A DNA stretch of 64,000 bases from Planctomycetota bacterium (GCA_022566315.1 JADFJC010000001.1:35982-99981); one strand, 5' to 3'; positions 1 through 10,809 are shown, numbered from the stretch's first letter. The notes: generated from the letters alone by a model not told the origin. Translations and numbers: made by a program.

Positions 1-2
1 TT

Positions 3-557
3 TATAAAGGGCTGAAAAAAGGCGTAACAAAAGAGCAATTCGCCGAGGCGATAGAAAAAGGCAATGTCGCCGATATGTTAGAAAAGGTGACGGTTGAAAT
101 AGGCCAGTGTCATTTTCTTCCGGCCGGGACAGCACACGCCATTGGGCCGGGCTTATTGATAGCTGAGATTCAGATGCCATCGGATACTACATATCGCGTT
201 TTCGACTGGAACAGGGTTGACGAGACCGGCAAGCCCAGAGAGCTGCACATCGAAGAAGCTTTGGAAAGCATCCATTTCGATGCGTCCGGCGATAATCTTT
301 CCGTAACAACGGTAGGGCGGCTGGTAGATTGCGAATACTTCAGGATAGACAAAGGCCACCAGGGGAAAAACTGCGAACTGCTTCTTTCAGCCGGCCAAAT
401 GAAAACGCTGATTATTCTAACTGGCTTCGGAACGATTTTGGGAGCCGGGGCAGACCCACTTGAATTCAAGGCTGGTGATACTCTGCTTGTCCCCGCTATC
501 TATGAGGGGGCGATACGGTTTGTTGACGATACACAATACTTGACAGTAACGATTTAG
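3..557 (+). CDS. manA: Mannose-6-phosphate isomerase class I, C-terminal part (5' truncated by window edge)
   Basis: Open frame continues to the window start; 'CHFLPAGTAHAIGPGLLIAEIQMPSDTTYRVFDWNR' is typical of type I PMI cupin. Confidence 0.85.
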   Translation, partial: YKGLKKGVTKEQFAEAIEKGNVADMLEKVTVEIGQCHFLPAGTAHAIGPGLLIAEIQMPSDTTYRVFDWNRVDETGKPRELHIEEALESIHFDASGDNLSVTTVGRLVDCEYFRIDKGHQGKNCELLLSAGQMKTLIILTGFGTILGAGADPLEFKAGDTLLVPAIYEGAIRFVDDTQYLTVTI

Positions 558-560
558 TCA

Positions 561-2027
561 ATGCTCGAAGCCAATAATAACCTTAAAGCAAGTTACATTG
601 CTGTTCTTTTAATAGCGGCTGGGCTTTATGCAGCCACTTGTGCGCCGGGGCCGCTCTGGCAGGACAGCGGAATGTATCAATACCGAATCCGGCACAACGA
701 TATTGAGGGCAATCTCGGCCTGGCACTTTCACATCCGCTTTATCATATTATCGGCATCGGAGTAAAGCACATTCGGCTCGGCGAATTCGCGTACAGGATA
801 AACTTGATTTCCGCCGTTGCAGCGGCGTTTACCATTGCAAATCTGTTTTTGCTGCTGCGATTATGGTCGGACAAACTTTTACCTGCCGTAATTGCTGCTG
901 CTACGTTGGCCTTTTCGCATACCTTTTGGCGGCACGCCGTTATCGCGGAAACATATACTCTCTATACGGCACTGTTATTGACAGAATTGTTAATGCTGCT
1001 GCAATACGTTAAAACAAAGCGGATGGTGTTTCTATACTTGCTTGGGCTTTTCAACGGCCTGGCAGCGGCCAACCACATGTTGGCTGCGATTTCCTTTGTT
1101 TGCTACCTGGTGTTTTGCATAGCTCTGCTGGTGCGAAGGCAAATCAGGCTAAGACACTTTGGAATTATTGTTCTGCTGTGGGTTATCGGTGCAGCTCCCT
1201 ACGGATACCTTATCGTCAAAAATATCATCCAGACCGGCGATTTTACAGCTACCCTGGCCTCAGCGCTTTTCGGCAAAACCTGGCAGGCAGATGTTCTTAA
1301 CATGGGTCTCTCGGCCCAGCTTATCAAAGAGAACCTGATACTTATGGCATACAATTTTCCCACGCCCAACGTCGTATTTTTCTTTGCGGGTCTCTATGGG
1401 CTGAAAAAAGTATCACCAGGTAACGGCTTTGTGAAGGTTCTTCTGGCATTGTTAATACTTTTCTTTGTATTTGCCTTTCGCTATACGGTGCCGGACAGGT
1501 ACGCATTTTTCATACCCTTTTATTGCTTAGCTTCGGTCCTTATTGGTGTTGGTTTTGATTTGCTTATTACCAGGCCCAAACGCAAAATTCTCTGTTGGAT
1601 AGTTTTCCTCTTCGCCTTGCTGCCAATCCCAACCTATATCATTGCTCCTGCTATAGCAGAGAAAGCCGGATTCGATATTTCCACAAGAGCAGACGTCTCT
1701 TACCGCGATGACTATATATGGTTCTTGCAGCCGTGGAAGGCCGGTTACAGCGGAGCGGAAGAGTTCGCCGATGAAGTATTTGAAAAACTTGAACCTGAGG
1801 CTGTCGTTTATGCCGACAATACGATGGTTTATCCGCTGCTGTATATGCAGGAAGTTAAGGGAAAAAGAGCAGATATTAGAATCATATCCGAATATGCAGG
1901 CAGTGAAGGTTTGCCGCTGTTGAGCGAAAAATCCATAGAGCAATGGCTGTCGGAAGGAGATGTTTATACCGTCTCGCCGGTTGAGGGGCATAAGGGTAAG
2001 GGTATTGTCTGGAAAATATCTGATTGA
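561..2027 (+). CDS. DUF2723-like polytopic membrane protein (protein O-mannosyltransferase-like / GT-C type)
   Basis: 488 aa, many hydrophobic helices, N-terminal 'APGPLWQDSGMYQYRI...ALSHPLYHIIG' resembles DUF2723 proteins. Confidence 0.65.
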   Translation: MLEANNNLKASYIAVLLIAAGLYAATCAPGPLWQDSGMYQYRIRHNDIEGNLGLALSHPLYHIIGIGVKHIRLGEFAYRINLISAVAAAFTIANLFLLLRLWSDKLLPAVIAAATLAFSHTFWRHAVIAETYTLYTALLLTELLMLLQYVKTKRMVFLYLLGLFNGLAAANHMLAAISFVCYLVFCIALLVRRQIRLRHFGIIVLLWVIGAAPYGYLIVKNIIQTGDFTATLASALFGKTWQADVLNMGLSAQLIKENLILMAYNFPTPNVVFFFAGLYGLKKVSPGNGFVKVLLALLILFFVFAFRYTVPDRYAFFIPFYCLASVLIGVGFDLLITRPKRKILCWIVFLFALLPIPTYIIAPAIAEKAGFDISTRADVSYRDDYIWFLQPWKAGYSGAEEFADEVFEKLEPEAVVYADNTMVYPLLYMQEVKGKRADIRIISEYAGSEGLPLLSEKSIEQWLSEGDVYTVSPVEGHKGKGIVWKISD

Positions 2028-2182
2028 CAGATTTCTGTGTCAATTATCTTTGCAAATGCTTTCTATAGACCTTCCATTTTTAAACCTATTTTCCCATTTT
2101 AGTGATGAAGAAAACAGAGAAATTTGATAGTATAGAGCTAATGTAGCTTACTACTTAGGCCATTTTGCAAAAGGAGGATGTA

Positions 2183-4462
2183 ATGCGAAAGGTTAAGTTT
2201 CATTCTTATATAGGCATAGCGATTGTAGTCGCGTTCTTTAGTTGTGCCAGGGGCGCAACTACATCTCCAGCAGAAAGTCAAAAAATCCAAAATCTTAGAG
2301 CCTTTGCCAAGCTTTATGGGTATGTGAAATACTTTCATCCCAGCGACGAAGCAAGTGCAATAGATTGGGACGAATTTGCCATCTATGGAGCAAAACAGGT
2401 AAAAGATGCGAAAGATAGAAAAGAGCTAAAAACGGCTCTTGAAGGATTATTTTTGCCTATAGCCCCCACAATTCAAATTTATACTTCAGAGGAGAACCCC
2501 CAAGACCCAATGAAGCAGGTGCCAGATGATACAACCGGCTTAAAGATTGTGGCCTGGCAACATCGAGGACTTGGGCTGAATAGCCCTTATGTGAGTGTTC
2601 GTCTAAACGGAAAGACTACATTGTCAGGTCGTCATTTTTTGGGAGTGGTTACCCAAAGTGTTGATGCTGCTGAATATCGAGGGAAACAAATAAGACTGAA
2701 AGCGTTCGTAAAGACGAATGTAAGTGGAGAGGGTAACCAGGGAAAGCTTACGCTGATGGTGCTAAGAGAAGATGTAACGTCCAGTTTTATGGCCGACCGA
2801 CCAATCAAGTCCAAGGAATGGCAAGCCTACGAAATCGCAGGTGACGCTGCTGAAGATGCCACGAGAATACTCTTTGCGTGCGAACTCTCGGGTACAGGAC
2901 AAGTATGGGTGGACGAGTTTGAATTATTCTCCAAGGACGAGAAAGATAAGTGGGAAGGTATTAAAATAAAAAATCACAGTTTCGAGGAGTGGAAGGCAAA
3001 AAACAAACCCGAAGGATGGAGTGTCTATGTCCATGGCACCCATGGATATTCGTTCAAGATTGACATAGAAAACCCTTACAAAGGTAAGAAATGCTTACTA
3101 ATTGAAGGTGAAGGCAAACCCAGGTCGGAAAAATTATTTGAAGGACATCCTAAAATTGGAGAAGTGGTAAACAAGGCATTGAATGCAGGTCTATTTTGCC
3201 AGATTCCACTGGCATTGTACAGAGACGAAAACGGTACTTTGGGAAAGGATGAAAAGTACCCGTTTGCAAAGCTGCTTGAAAAATTAGAGGCCGTGCCTGC
3301 TGGTAAACTTACAGCTAACGATGAAGATGTGCGTTTGGCTGATGTGATCATTGCCTGGAATGTATTCCAGCATTTTTATCCCTATTTTGATGTCGTAGAT
3401 GTGGACTGGAACTTAGAGCTAACAAATGCGCTGCGAAGGGCGATGACGGATAAGAATGAAGAAGATTTCTACTATACACTCTGCGGATTAATCGCCAAGC
3501 TTCAAGACGGGCATGGGAGTCTCAAACATAAAATACAGCGCGAATGGGCAAGCCTGCCGTTTCGTGCTGACTGGATTGAAGATCAGGTTGTCGTCACTGT
3601 TTCTAAAGATACAACAAAAGTCCATAAAGGGGATATTATCGTATCGGTTGACGGCATTGACGCCGAACAGGCACTATTGGATGCCGAGGAATATATTTCC
3701 GGGTCGCCGCAATGGCGAAGGTTTAATGCTTTGCAGCGATTTGGATATGGTGACAAAGACTCAAAAGCAAATTTGACTATCAAAAGAGGAAATGAAATAT
3801 TTCAATTACAAATGGAAAGGAATAGAAGTTATACAGAGCAGATTTCTGAGCTAAAAAGGCCAAAAATAGATAAAATCCAAGATGAGATCTATTACGTTGA
3901 CCTCGCAAGAGCAAAAATGCCGGAGATAGAAGAAAGAATGGACGACCTGGCAAATGCTAAAGGTGTTATCTTCGACTTACGAGGATATCCTCAGGGTAAC
4001 CGTGACGTTATCTGTCATTTATTGCGCGAAGAGGATATCTCCGACGCTTGGATGAGAGTTCCGCAAATCATTTACCCAGACTTTGAGAACGTAGTCGGTT
4101 ACAAGAACTCCGGCTGGGGACTGAAGCCTAAACAGCCCCGAATCAAGGGAAAGGTCGTGTTTTTGACCGATGGTAGAGCTATCAGCTATGCGGAGTCTTT
4201 TATGAGTTTCATTGAGCATTACAAACTTGCAGAAATTGTAGGCCAACCAACAGCAGGAACAAACGGAGAGACTAATCGCTTTGTCCTTCCTGGTGGCTTT
4301 AGAATCAGGTGGACAGGGATGAAAGTGGTTAAGCATGATGGGTCACAACACCACTTGATTGGTATAAAACCCACAGTACCTGTTCGGAGAACCATTCAGG
4401 GAGTAATCGAGGGAAGAGATGAGTTTCTTGAAAAAGCGTTAGAAATAATCAACAAGCAATAG
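2183..4462 (+). CDS. S41 family (C-terminal processing) peptidase, exported
   Basis: ATG at 2183 preceded by AAAAGGAGG; hydrophobic N-terminus; 'FLTDGRAISYAESFMSFIEHYKLAEIVGQPTAGTNGETNRFVLPGG' S41 catalytic region. Confidence 0.75.
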   Translation: MRKVKFHSYIGIAIVVAFFSCARGATTSPAESQKIQNLRAFAKLYGYVKYFHPSDEASAIDWDEFAIYGAKQVKDAKDRKELKTALEGLFLPIAPTIQIYTSEENPQDPMKQVPDDTTGLKIVAWQHRGLGLNSPYVSVRLNGKTTLSGRHFLGVVTQSVDAAEYRGKQIRLKAFVKTNVSGEGNQGKLTLMVLREDVTSSFMADRPIKSKEWQAYEIAGDAAEDATRILFACELSGTGQVWVDEFELFSKDEKDKWEGIKIKNHSFEEWKAKNKPEGWSVYVHGTHGYSFKIDIENPYKGKKCLLIEGEGKPRSEKLFEGHPKIGEVVNKALNAGLFCQIPLALYRDENGTLGKDEKYPFAKLLEKLEAVPAGKLTANDEDVRLADVIIAWNVFQHFYPYFDVVDVDWNLELTNALRRAMTDKNEEDFYYTLCGLIAKLQDGHGSLKHKIQREWASLPFRADWIEDQVVVTVSKDTTKVHKGDIIVSVDGIDAEQALLDAEEYISGSPQWRRFNALQRFGYGDKDSKANLTIKRGNEIFQLQMERNRSYTEQISELKRPKIDKIQDEIYYVDLARAKMPEIEERMDDLANAKGVIFDLRGYPQGNRDVICHLLREEDISDAWMRVPQIIYPDFENVVGYKNSGWGLKPKQPRIKGKVVFLTDGRAISYAESFMSFIEHYKLAEIVGQPTAGTNGETNRFVLPGGFRIRWTGMKVVKHDGSQHHLIGIKPTVPVRRTIQGVIEGRDEFLEKALEIINKQ

Positions 4463-4751
4463 TTTTTTGGATCCCGTATGGGGCTGCCAGCATAAGCCGT
4501 CGATATCGTATATTATTCCCTATAAGATAATAGTCCCAGAAGTGTGTCAAAACATCGCATATAGGAAATCTCAATTCAAGTAATCTTCCTTCCACCGTCA
4601 TTTTGTGGCTATTGCTACTGAGAAACCATAACAAAAAGACTTGTCGATTTACTCGGTGCTTCTGTATTCCCGCTCCCTCGGCCAAGTTCAGGACAGGTTT
4701 CGCGGGAATGACAGAAGGTAAATTGACTTTTTGTTAGACGCTCTAAGGATT

Positions 4752-5747
4752 TTACAGCCAGACTTCGCTGTCGTAGCGGAGCATAATTAAATCATCTTTG
4801 AAGCCGTCGAAACGGATATTTGTTTTTTTGCCCGACAGTTCCTGCAATATCCATTTTGGAAAGTTGGCCCCGGCCTTGATTGACAATGGTGCGCCGCCGC
4901 CGAACCGCGGATTTATCTCGACAAATTTAACTCTGTCGTTTTTTGTCAGAAATAGTTGCAGAGTTATAACGCCCGGCCCGGCCCCGAGGGTCTCAACCAA
5001 TATCGCAGCTTCGCTCATAATGCGGGGATCTTTTACCACCTGTGCCTTGCTTACCTCGCCGGCTCTTACCTCGATTCGTTTTCTCGGAACGACACAGCGA
5101 ACTCTCAAGCAGAAGTCAACATATACATCGCACGTATGCTCGGTACCCTCGATAAACTCCTGGCAGATAAGGTTAGGTATCCTTTTTGCATAGAATAACA
5201 ATTCCCTGCGATTATTAACGACGGCGTTACCTCTGCCGGCGTAGCCGTCCCAAGGCTTTAGAAAACAAGGCCAATTCAATTTCTTTTTCGAAAGTGCAGA
5301 GCGAACGCTCATAGTAACGGGAGTATCAAAGCTGTTTTTGACTAAGAACTGATACGTTTTCCTCTTGTCCTGACAAATATCGATTACTTCCGGATTTGAA
5401 ACAAGCACGCGACATCCCATCGCGGCGAATTTCCGCTTGTTCCGGGCCAGAAGTTTCAGGTCCAAATCGATGGTGGGAACTAACAGTTTTACTCTGCTGG
5501 TTTTGACAATCGAGAGCAACTGCCCGATATAGCGGGGGTGTGTCGTCGGCTTAACGAGAAAGCCTTCGTCGCACAGTTGCAGCGCCGAACTTAGCTCGGT
5601 TGTGTCTGTGCCGAAAAATGAAGCGTTTATTTTCAGTTGTTTAGCCGCTCGGCGAAAGCTGTTCAGCAGCGAGACACGTCTGCCGATGCAGGTGAATAAA
5701 ACGCCTAAATTATTTTCAGTTTTTGTTCTTTGTTTTTTCATTGCCAA
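4752..5747 (-). CDS. ATP-grasp domain protein (carbamoyl-phosphate-synthase large-subunit-like)
   Basis: 'CFLKPWDGYAGRGNAVV', 'FVEINPRFGGGAPLSIKAGANFP' ATP-grasp motifs. Confidence 0.8.
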   Translation of the reverse strand: MAMKKQRTKTENNLGVLFTCIGRRVSLLNSFRRAAKQLKINASFFGTDTTELSSALQLCDEGFLVKPTTHPRYIGQLLSIVKTSRVKLLVPTIDLDLKLLARNKRKFAAMGCRVLVSNPEVIDICQDKRKTYQFLVKNSFDTPVTMSVRSALSKKKLNWPCFLKPWDGYAGRGNAVVNNRRELLFYAKRIPNLICQEFIEGTEHTCDVYVDFCLRVRCVVPRKRIEVRAGEVSKAQVVKDPRIMSEAAILVETLGAGPGVITLQLFLTKNDRVKFVEINPRFGGGAPLSIKAGANFPKWILQELSGKKTNIRFDGFKDDLIMLRYDSEVWL

Positions 5748-6141
5748 CCAATTTCAAACCACGGATTTGGATTCCCGCGAAGCGGGGTCCCTCACGGATT
5801 TTAGTTATTGGTTTTTTATTTTATCTGCGCAATCCGTACTACGTAATCTGTGGTTAATTTTCAACTGGGAATAGGTAATAGTCAATATTTAATTCTCGAT
5901 TTCTAATTTTCAATTCTTTTGACTCCGTTAGAAATAAGATGCCAAAGCATCTATCTTACGCTTGACAAAGATTTCTAACGGGGTAAACTAACTACCTTAG
6001 TCTGATTAATCGACCAAAAACAGGTGCCGGTTTAGCGATTGTTGGGAAAGTGAATAGTCTGGTGTTTCTGATTCTCAATTATTGACGAGAAATCCGGAGT
6101 TGAAAAAAGAGATGCGTAAGACAACATTCAAAGGAGTTTTA

Positions 6142-7248
6142 ATGCAGGTCCCACTTCTGGATTTGAAGGCCCAATATGCCGCTATCAAAGACGAAGTGAT
6201 GCCGGCGATAAGTGAAGTTTGCGACAGTCAGTCATTCGCTCTTGGCCCGGCCGTGGCTGAATTTGAAGAAAAAATCGCCGCATATTGCAACAGCAAATAT
6301 GCAATCGGAGTTTCAAGCGGAACGGATGCTCTGATTGTCAGCTTGATGGCTTTGGAAATAAAACCGGGAGACGAAGTCATAACTACGCCTTTTACCTTTT
6401 TCGCCAGCGCCGGTTCTATCGTCAGACTCGGCGCAAAGCCGGTTTTCGTTGACGTTGACCCCGACTCTTACAACATTGAGGCATCCGCTATCGAACAAAA
6501 GATAACCGAAAAAACGCGAGCAATCATTCCTGTCCATTTATTTGGACAGGCAGCTCAAATGAAGGCCATCACGGAAATTGCCCGGCGTCACAATCTTGCC
6601 GTTATCGAAGATGCCGCACAGGCAATAGGTGCGAGCCAGGATGGCATAAAGTGCGGTAATTTCGGTGATTTCGGATGCTTTTCGTTTTACCCTGCCAAGA
6701 ACCTCGGCGGTTTCGGCGACGGCGGTTTGGTAACAACCAATAGAGAAGACCTTGCGGAGAAAGTCAGAGTCCTTCGCGACCACGGCCAAAATCCCCGATA
6801 CTTCTACAAAATGATTGGCGGCAACTTCCGTCTCGATGGTATCCAGGGCGCCGTTCTTACCGTCAAGCTCAAATACCTCGACGGATGGAATGAAAAACGA
6901 AGGCAAAACGCCGCTGTTTATGACAGTATCTTCGCCGATTCACCGGTCAAAGCACCTAAGCTCGATGCAAACAACGTCAGTATTTATCACCAGTACACCA
7001 TTACTGTGCCGGAAAGAGACAAGCTGCAAAAATTCTTAGCTGAAAACAATATCGGTTCGGCGATATTTTATCCCAAGCCGTTGCATCTGCAGGACTGCTT
7101 CAGCGAGCTTGGATACAGGCCTGGCGATTTGCCTATTGCTGAACGGCTTTGTAACGAGGTTTTGTCACTGCCGATTTATCCTGAACTTGCACCAGACCAA
7201 GTTGAATGTGTCGCTAAGACGGTACTTAAATTCTACGGAATAAATTAG
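6142..7248 (+). CDS. DegT/DnrJ/EryC1/StrS family PLP aminotransferase
   Basis: 'VPLLDLKAQYAAIKDEV', 'GVSSGTDALIVSLMAL', 'EDAAQAIGA', 'CFSFYPAKNLGGFGDGG'; RBS AAGGAG before ATG 6142. Confidence 0.92.
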   Translation: MQVPLLDLKAQYAAIKDEVMPAISEVCDSQSFALGPAVAEFEEKIAAYCNSKYAIGVSSGTDALIVSLMALEIKPGDEVITTPFTFFASAGSIVRLGAKPVFVDVDPDSYNIEASAIEQKITEKTRAIIPVHLFGQAAQMKAITEIARRHNLAVIEDAAQAIGASQDGIKCGNFGDFGCFSFYPAKNLGGFGDGGLVTTNREDLAEKVRVLRDHGQNPRYFYKMIGGNFRLDGIQGAVLTVKLKYLDGWNEKRRQNAAVYDSIFADSPVKAPKLDANNVSIYHQYTITVPERDKLQKFLAENNIGSAIFYPKPLHLQDCFSELGYRPGDLPIAERLCNEVLSLPIYPELAPDQVECVAKTVLKFYGIN

Positions 7249-7257
7249 GATGATGAA

Positions 7258-7809
7258 ATGTTGAAAGTAAGCGAAAATCCACCAACAATCTGGCCCCAAG
7301 CAGAATCGATTCGTGATTTCCCCGGGCAATGGTGGGTTGTCCATACAAGAAGCAGGAACGAAAAGGCCCTGGCCCACGATTTAATAAGCAAAAATATCAG
7401 TTACTTTCTTCCGATGAGCTGGAAAGTTAGCCGTCGAAGCCGCAGAACGGTACGCTCACTTTTGCCTCTGTTCAGTGGGTATTTGTTCTTCTGCGGCCAG
7501 GAGGACCAACGGGTTGAACTGTTGCAAACAAATCGTGTAGCAAACCTAATCGAAGTCAATGACCAGGAGACATTACTCAACGAATTAGCCCAACTTGACC
7601 AGGCCCTTCGAACCGGTGCTCCTCTGACGCCGTATAAGTACATCAAGGCAGGGCAACGATGCCGGGTTATAGCAGGGCCACTAATTGGCATGGAGGGTAT
7701 TGTGGTAAGAAGCAAAAACGATATACGCCTGGTCCTGCAGATAGATATGCTCGGCCAAGCCGCAAGCGTTGAAATAGACATAGATATGATAGAGGTTCTC
7801 GATCATTGA
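7258..7809 (+). CDS. Specialised NusG-like transcription antitermination protein (RfaH/UpxY/LoaP type)
   Basis: 'WWVVHTRSRNEKALAHDLISKNISYFLPM' NGN domain and C-terminal KOW-like 'GQRCRVIAGPLIGMEGIVVRSKN'. Confidence 0.85.
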   Translation: MLKVSENPPTIWPQAESIRDFPGQWWVVHTRSRNEKALAHDLISKNISYFLPMSWKVSRRSRRTVRSLLPLFSGYLFFCGQEDQRVELLQTNRVANLIEVNDQETLLNELAQLDQALRTGAPLTPYKYIKAGQRCRVIAGPLIGMEGIVVRSKNDIRLVLQIDMLGQAASVEIDIDMIEVLDH

Positions 7810-8100
7810 AAAACGACGGATTTCGTGGATATGCTTTTCATTAAATAATCAATTATCGCAAAACGCAAAATTAACAGTGAGCTAAAGTGTCTAAAGTGAG
7901 CTAAAGATTCAGGCTATCAGGGTATCAGACCCCTAAGGGGTGGGCATCAGGTTATCTGGACATCAGGTTTATTTTTCCACCGTAAGGTGTCCTGCGGACC
8001 GATACCCTTATATATTTGTAACCTGCATCCTGATATGCTGATCCCGGCGCGCCGGGATACTTCAGTTACTTTAGGCACTTCACTAACGGGAGCTGATACA

Positions 8101-9414
8101 ATGCAGATTTGTGTGGTTGGGATTGGTTATGTCGGATTGGTAACGGCCGCGTGCCTGGCAGAGGCCGGCAACAATGTTGTGTGTGTGGACAATGACAGTG
8201 AGAAAATTGCCCGTTTGAAAGATGGGGTAATTCCCATTTATGAGGCGGGCCTGACTGAAATGGTCAAACGCAACGAAAAGCTCGGCCGACTACACTTTAC
8301 TACCGATTTGAAATACGGCATAGACAATTCGCTTATTATCTTTCTTGCGGTCGGCACGCCATCAGCACAGGATGGCTCCGCCGACATATCGGCAATCCTT
8401 TCGGTCGCCGCCGACATCGCCGAGAACCTCAGCGACTACCGCATCATTGCAACGAAGAGCACTGTGCCGGTAGGTACATATAAGAAGGTAACGGAGACCA
8501 TAAAATCGAAAACCAAAACACCATTCGATTATGTCAGCAATCCGGAGTTCTTGAAAGAAGGGGCTGCCATTGAAGATTTTATGCGCCCCGACAGGATAAT
8601 CATCGGGACAACCAATCCGGAAGCTCAAAAGATAATGAAACAGTTGTACAGCCCGTTTATGCGAAAGAGAAGCCGAATACTATTTATGGACCCAGCTTCG
8701 GCTGAAATGACAAAATATGCAGCTAATACAATGCTGGCAACGAGAATCTCATTTATGAATGAAATCTCGGTACTGTGCGAGAAACTCGGTGCAGATATAG
8801 AACAGGTAAGGTGGGGGCTTGGCAGTGATTCAAGGATTGGCTCGTCTTTTCTGTTTCCCGGTGTCGGCTTTGGCGGCAGTTGCTTCCCAAAAGATATTCG
8901 GGCGCTGATTCATGCCGGCTCTGTGAACGGCGTTGAAATGACGATAGCCAAGTCGGTCCAGCAGGTAAACATGAATCAGCAGGAGCGATTTGCAAAACGC
9001 ATTACCGATTATTTCGCCGGCCGAGAGGACCAAACCATATTGGCCGTTTGGGGACTGGCGTTTAAGGCAAAAACCGATGACGTAAGAGAATCCCCGGCAA
9101 TTTACTGTATAAAGAAATTTCTCGACTGCCGGATGAAGATAAGAGCCTATGACCCGCAAGCAGTCCCCGCGGCGATGACGGCCCTGGAAGGTAAAATCGA
9201 AACTTTCCAAAATGGATACGATGCACTTGAAAATGCCGATGCCCTTGTTATCTTCACCGACTGGCAGGAATTCCGAAACCCTGACTTTGAAGTCATTGTA
9301 GCAAAACTAAAAAAACCTGTTATCTTCGATGGAAGAAACCTCTACGACACCAATGTAGTCAAGAAGGCGGGAATTGAATATTACAGTATCGGAAGGGTTC
9401 CCATTTTGCCATAA
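8101..9414 (+). CDS. UDP-glucose/GDP-mannose dehydrogenase family (UDP-glucose 6-dehydrogenase)
   Basis: 'MQICVVGIGYVGLVTAACLAEAGNNVVCVDND', 'GVGFGGSCFPKD' catalytic Cys motif. Confidence 0.92.
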   Translation: MQICVVGIGYVGLVTAACLAEAGNNVVCVDNDSEKIARLKDGVIPIYEAGLTEMVKRNEKLGRLHFTTDLKYGIDNSLIIFLAVGTPSAQDGSADISAILSVAADIAENLSDYRIIATKSTVPVGTYKKVTETIKSKTKTPFDYVSNPEFLKEGAAIEDFMRPDRIIIGTTNPEAQKIMKQLYSPFMRKRSRILFMDPASAEMTKYAANTMLATRISFMNEISVLCEKLGADIEQVRWGLGSDSRIGSSFLFPGVGFGGSCFPKDIRALIHAGSVNGVEMTIAKSVQQVNMNQQERFAKRITDYFAGREDQTILAVWGLAFKAKTDDVRESPAIYCIKKFLDCRMKIRAYDPQAVPAAMTALEGKIETFQNGYDALENADALVIFTDWQEFRNPDFEVIVAKLKKPVIFDGRNLYDTNVVKKAGIEYYSIGRVPILP

Positions 9415-9455
9415 GTTGCAAAAGTGTGTCCAAAATGAAGTAAAGGAAAAAGATT

Positions 9456-9827
9456 ATGGGTATGGACATTGTTATTCAAAGTTTAGGCATAGTTTTCGCT
9501 GTTGTCGGAATTGTGTATTTGCTCAAGCCCAATGTTATGAAATGGCTAATGGAATTCTTCAAACAGGGCAAACGAATATACTTTTCCGGAGTAATAAGAT
9601 TTGTGCTGGCGATTGTTTTTTTTGTCGGGGCGCGCGAATGTAAACACCCCTGGGTTATATTTGCTTTTGGAATCCTTTTTATAATAGGGGGCTTCTTGAT
9701 ATTTATACTCAAGTCTGAAAAGATTAGACGGATGCTCGATTGGTACCAAAAGCAGCCGGTTCTGCTTCTTCGAGTCATCGCTGTAATCACCCTGGCCGTG
9801 GGAACAATAATTATCTATTCCGCATAA
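9456..9827 (+). CDS. Small membrane protein, unknown function
   Basis: 123 aa with several hydrophobic segments between two sugar-nucleotide genes. Confidence 0.6.
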   Translation: MGMDIVIQSLGIVFAVVGIVYLLKPNVMKWLMEFFKQGKRIYFSGVIRFVLAIVFFVGARECKHPWVIFAFGILFIIGGFLIFILKSEKIRRMLDWYQKQPVLLLRVIAVITLAVGTIIIYSA

Positions 9828-9852
9828 GAACACAAGAAACGTGAGACATAAT

Positions 9853-10809
9853 ATGAAGGTATTGATCACGGGAGTTGCCGGCTTCATTGGTTCGCATTTA
9901 AGCGAGCGCCTTCTTGGCGATGGCTGGACGGTCGTCGGCGTTGATAATTTCGATGATTTTTACGACCCTCAAATCAAACGCCGTAACATTAGCGACTGCC
10001 TTAGAAACAAAAATTTCCAACTCATCGAAGCCGACATCCGTGACAATACAGCTATGGACAAAACGGTTGGCGATGGCGTCGAAATAATCGTTCATTTGGC
10101 CGCCAAAGCCGGCGTTCGACCGTCGATTGCCCAGCCGTTGCTTTACGCCGACGTCAATATAAACGGAACAATGGTCTTACTTGAGGCAGCTAAAAAACAT
10201 AAAGTCGGCAAATTCATCTTCGGCTCAAGTTCCAGTGTCTATGGCAACAATGAAAAGGTGCCGTTCTCCGAGGATGATGACGTTGATTTTCCCATCTCGC
10301 CTTATGCCGCGACCAAAAAAGCCGGCGAACTTATCTGCCATACGTATCATCACCTTTGCGGGATTCATATAACCTGCCTGCGTTTTTTTACCGTCTATGG
10401 CCCTCGGCAAAGGCCAGATTTGGCCATCCACAAATTCGCAAAACTCATCGAGCAGGACAAACCCATACCCGTCTATGGCGACGGCACTATGATGCGCGAT
10501 TTTACTTATATTGACGACATAATTGACGGTACAGTCGCAGCAATGAACAAATTCGAAGGCTTTAATATCTACAATCTCGGTGAATCGAGTCCCATCACGG
10601 TTAATGATTTGATTACTGAAATCGAAGAGGCGCTTGGCAAAAAGGCAATCAGGGAATACGTCCCCCCTCAGCCCGGCGACGTCGAACGTACTTATGCTGA
10701 TATAACCAAAGCCGCCGAAGAACTCGGCTACAATCCTTCAACAAATATTCAAATCGGCCTGAAAAATTTCACCACCTGGCTGAGAAACAACACTAAAACC
10801 ATGTCCTGA
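9853..10809 (+). CDS. NAD-dependent epimerase/dehydratase (UDP-glucuronate 4-epimerase-like)
   Basis: 'MKVLITGVAGFIGSHLSERLL', 'SSSSVYG', 'PYAATKKAGE' extended SDR motifs. Confidence 0.9.
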   Translation: MKVLITGVAGFIGSHLSERLLGDGWTVVGVDNFDDFYDPQIKRRNISDCLRNKNFQLIEADIRDNTAMDKTVGDGVEIIVHLAAKAGVRPSIAQPLLYADVNINGTMVLLEAAKKHKVGKFIFGSSSSVYGNNEKVPFSEDDDVDFPISPYAATKKAGELICHTYHHLCGIHITCLRFFTVYGPRQRPDLAIHKFAKLIEQDKPIPVYGDGTMMRDFTYIDDIIDGTVAAMNKFEGFNIYNLGESSPITVNDLITEIEEALGKKAIREYVPPQPGDVERTYADITKAAEELGYNPSTNIQIGLKNFTTWLRNNTKTMS

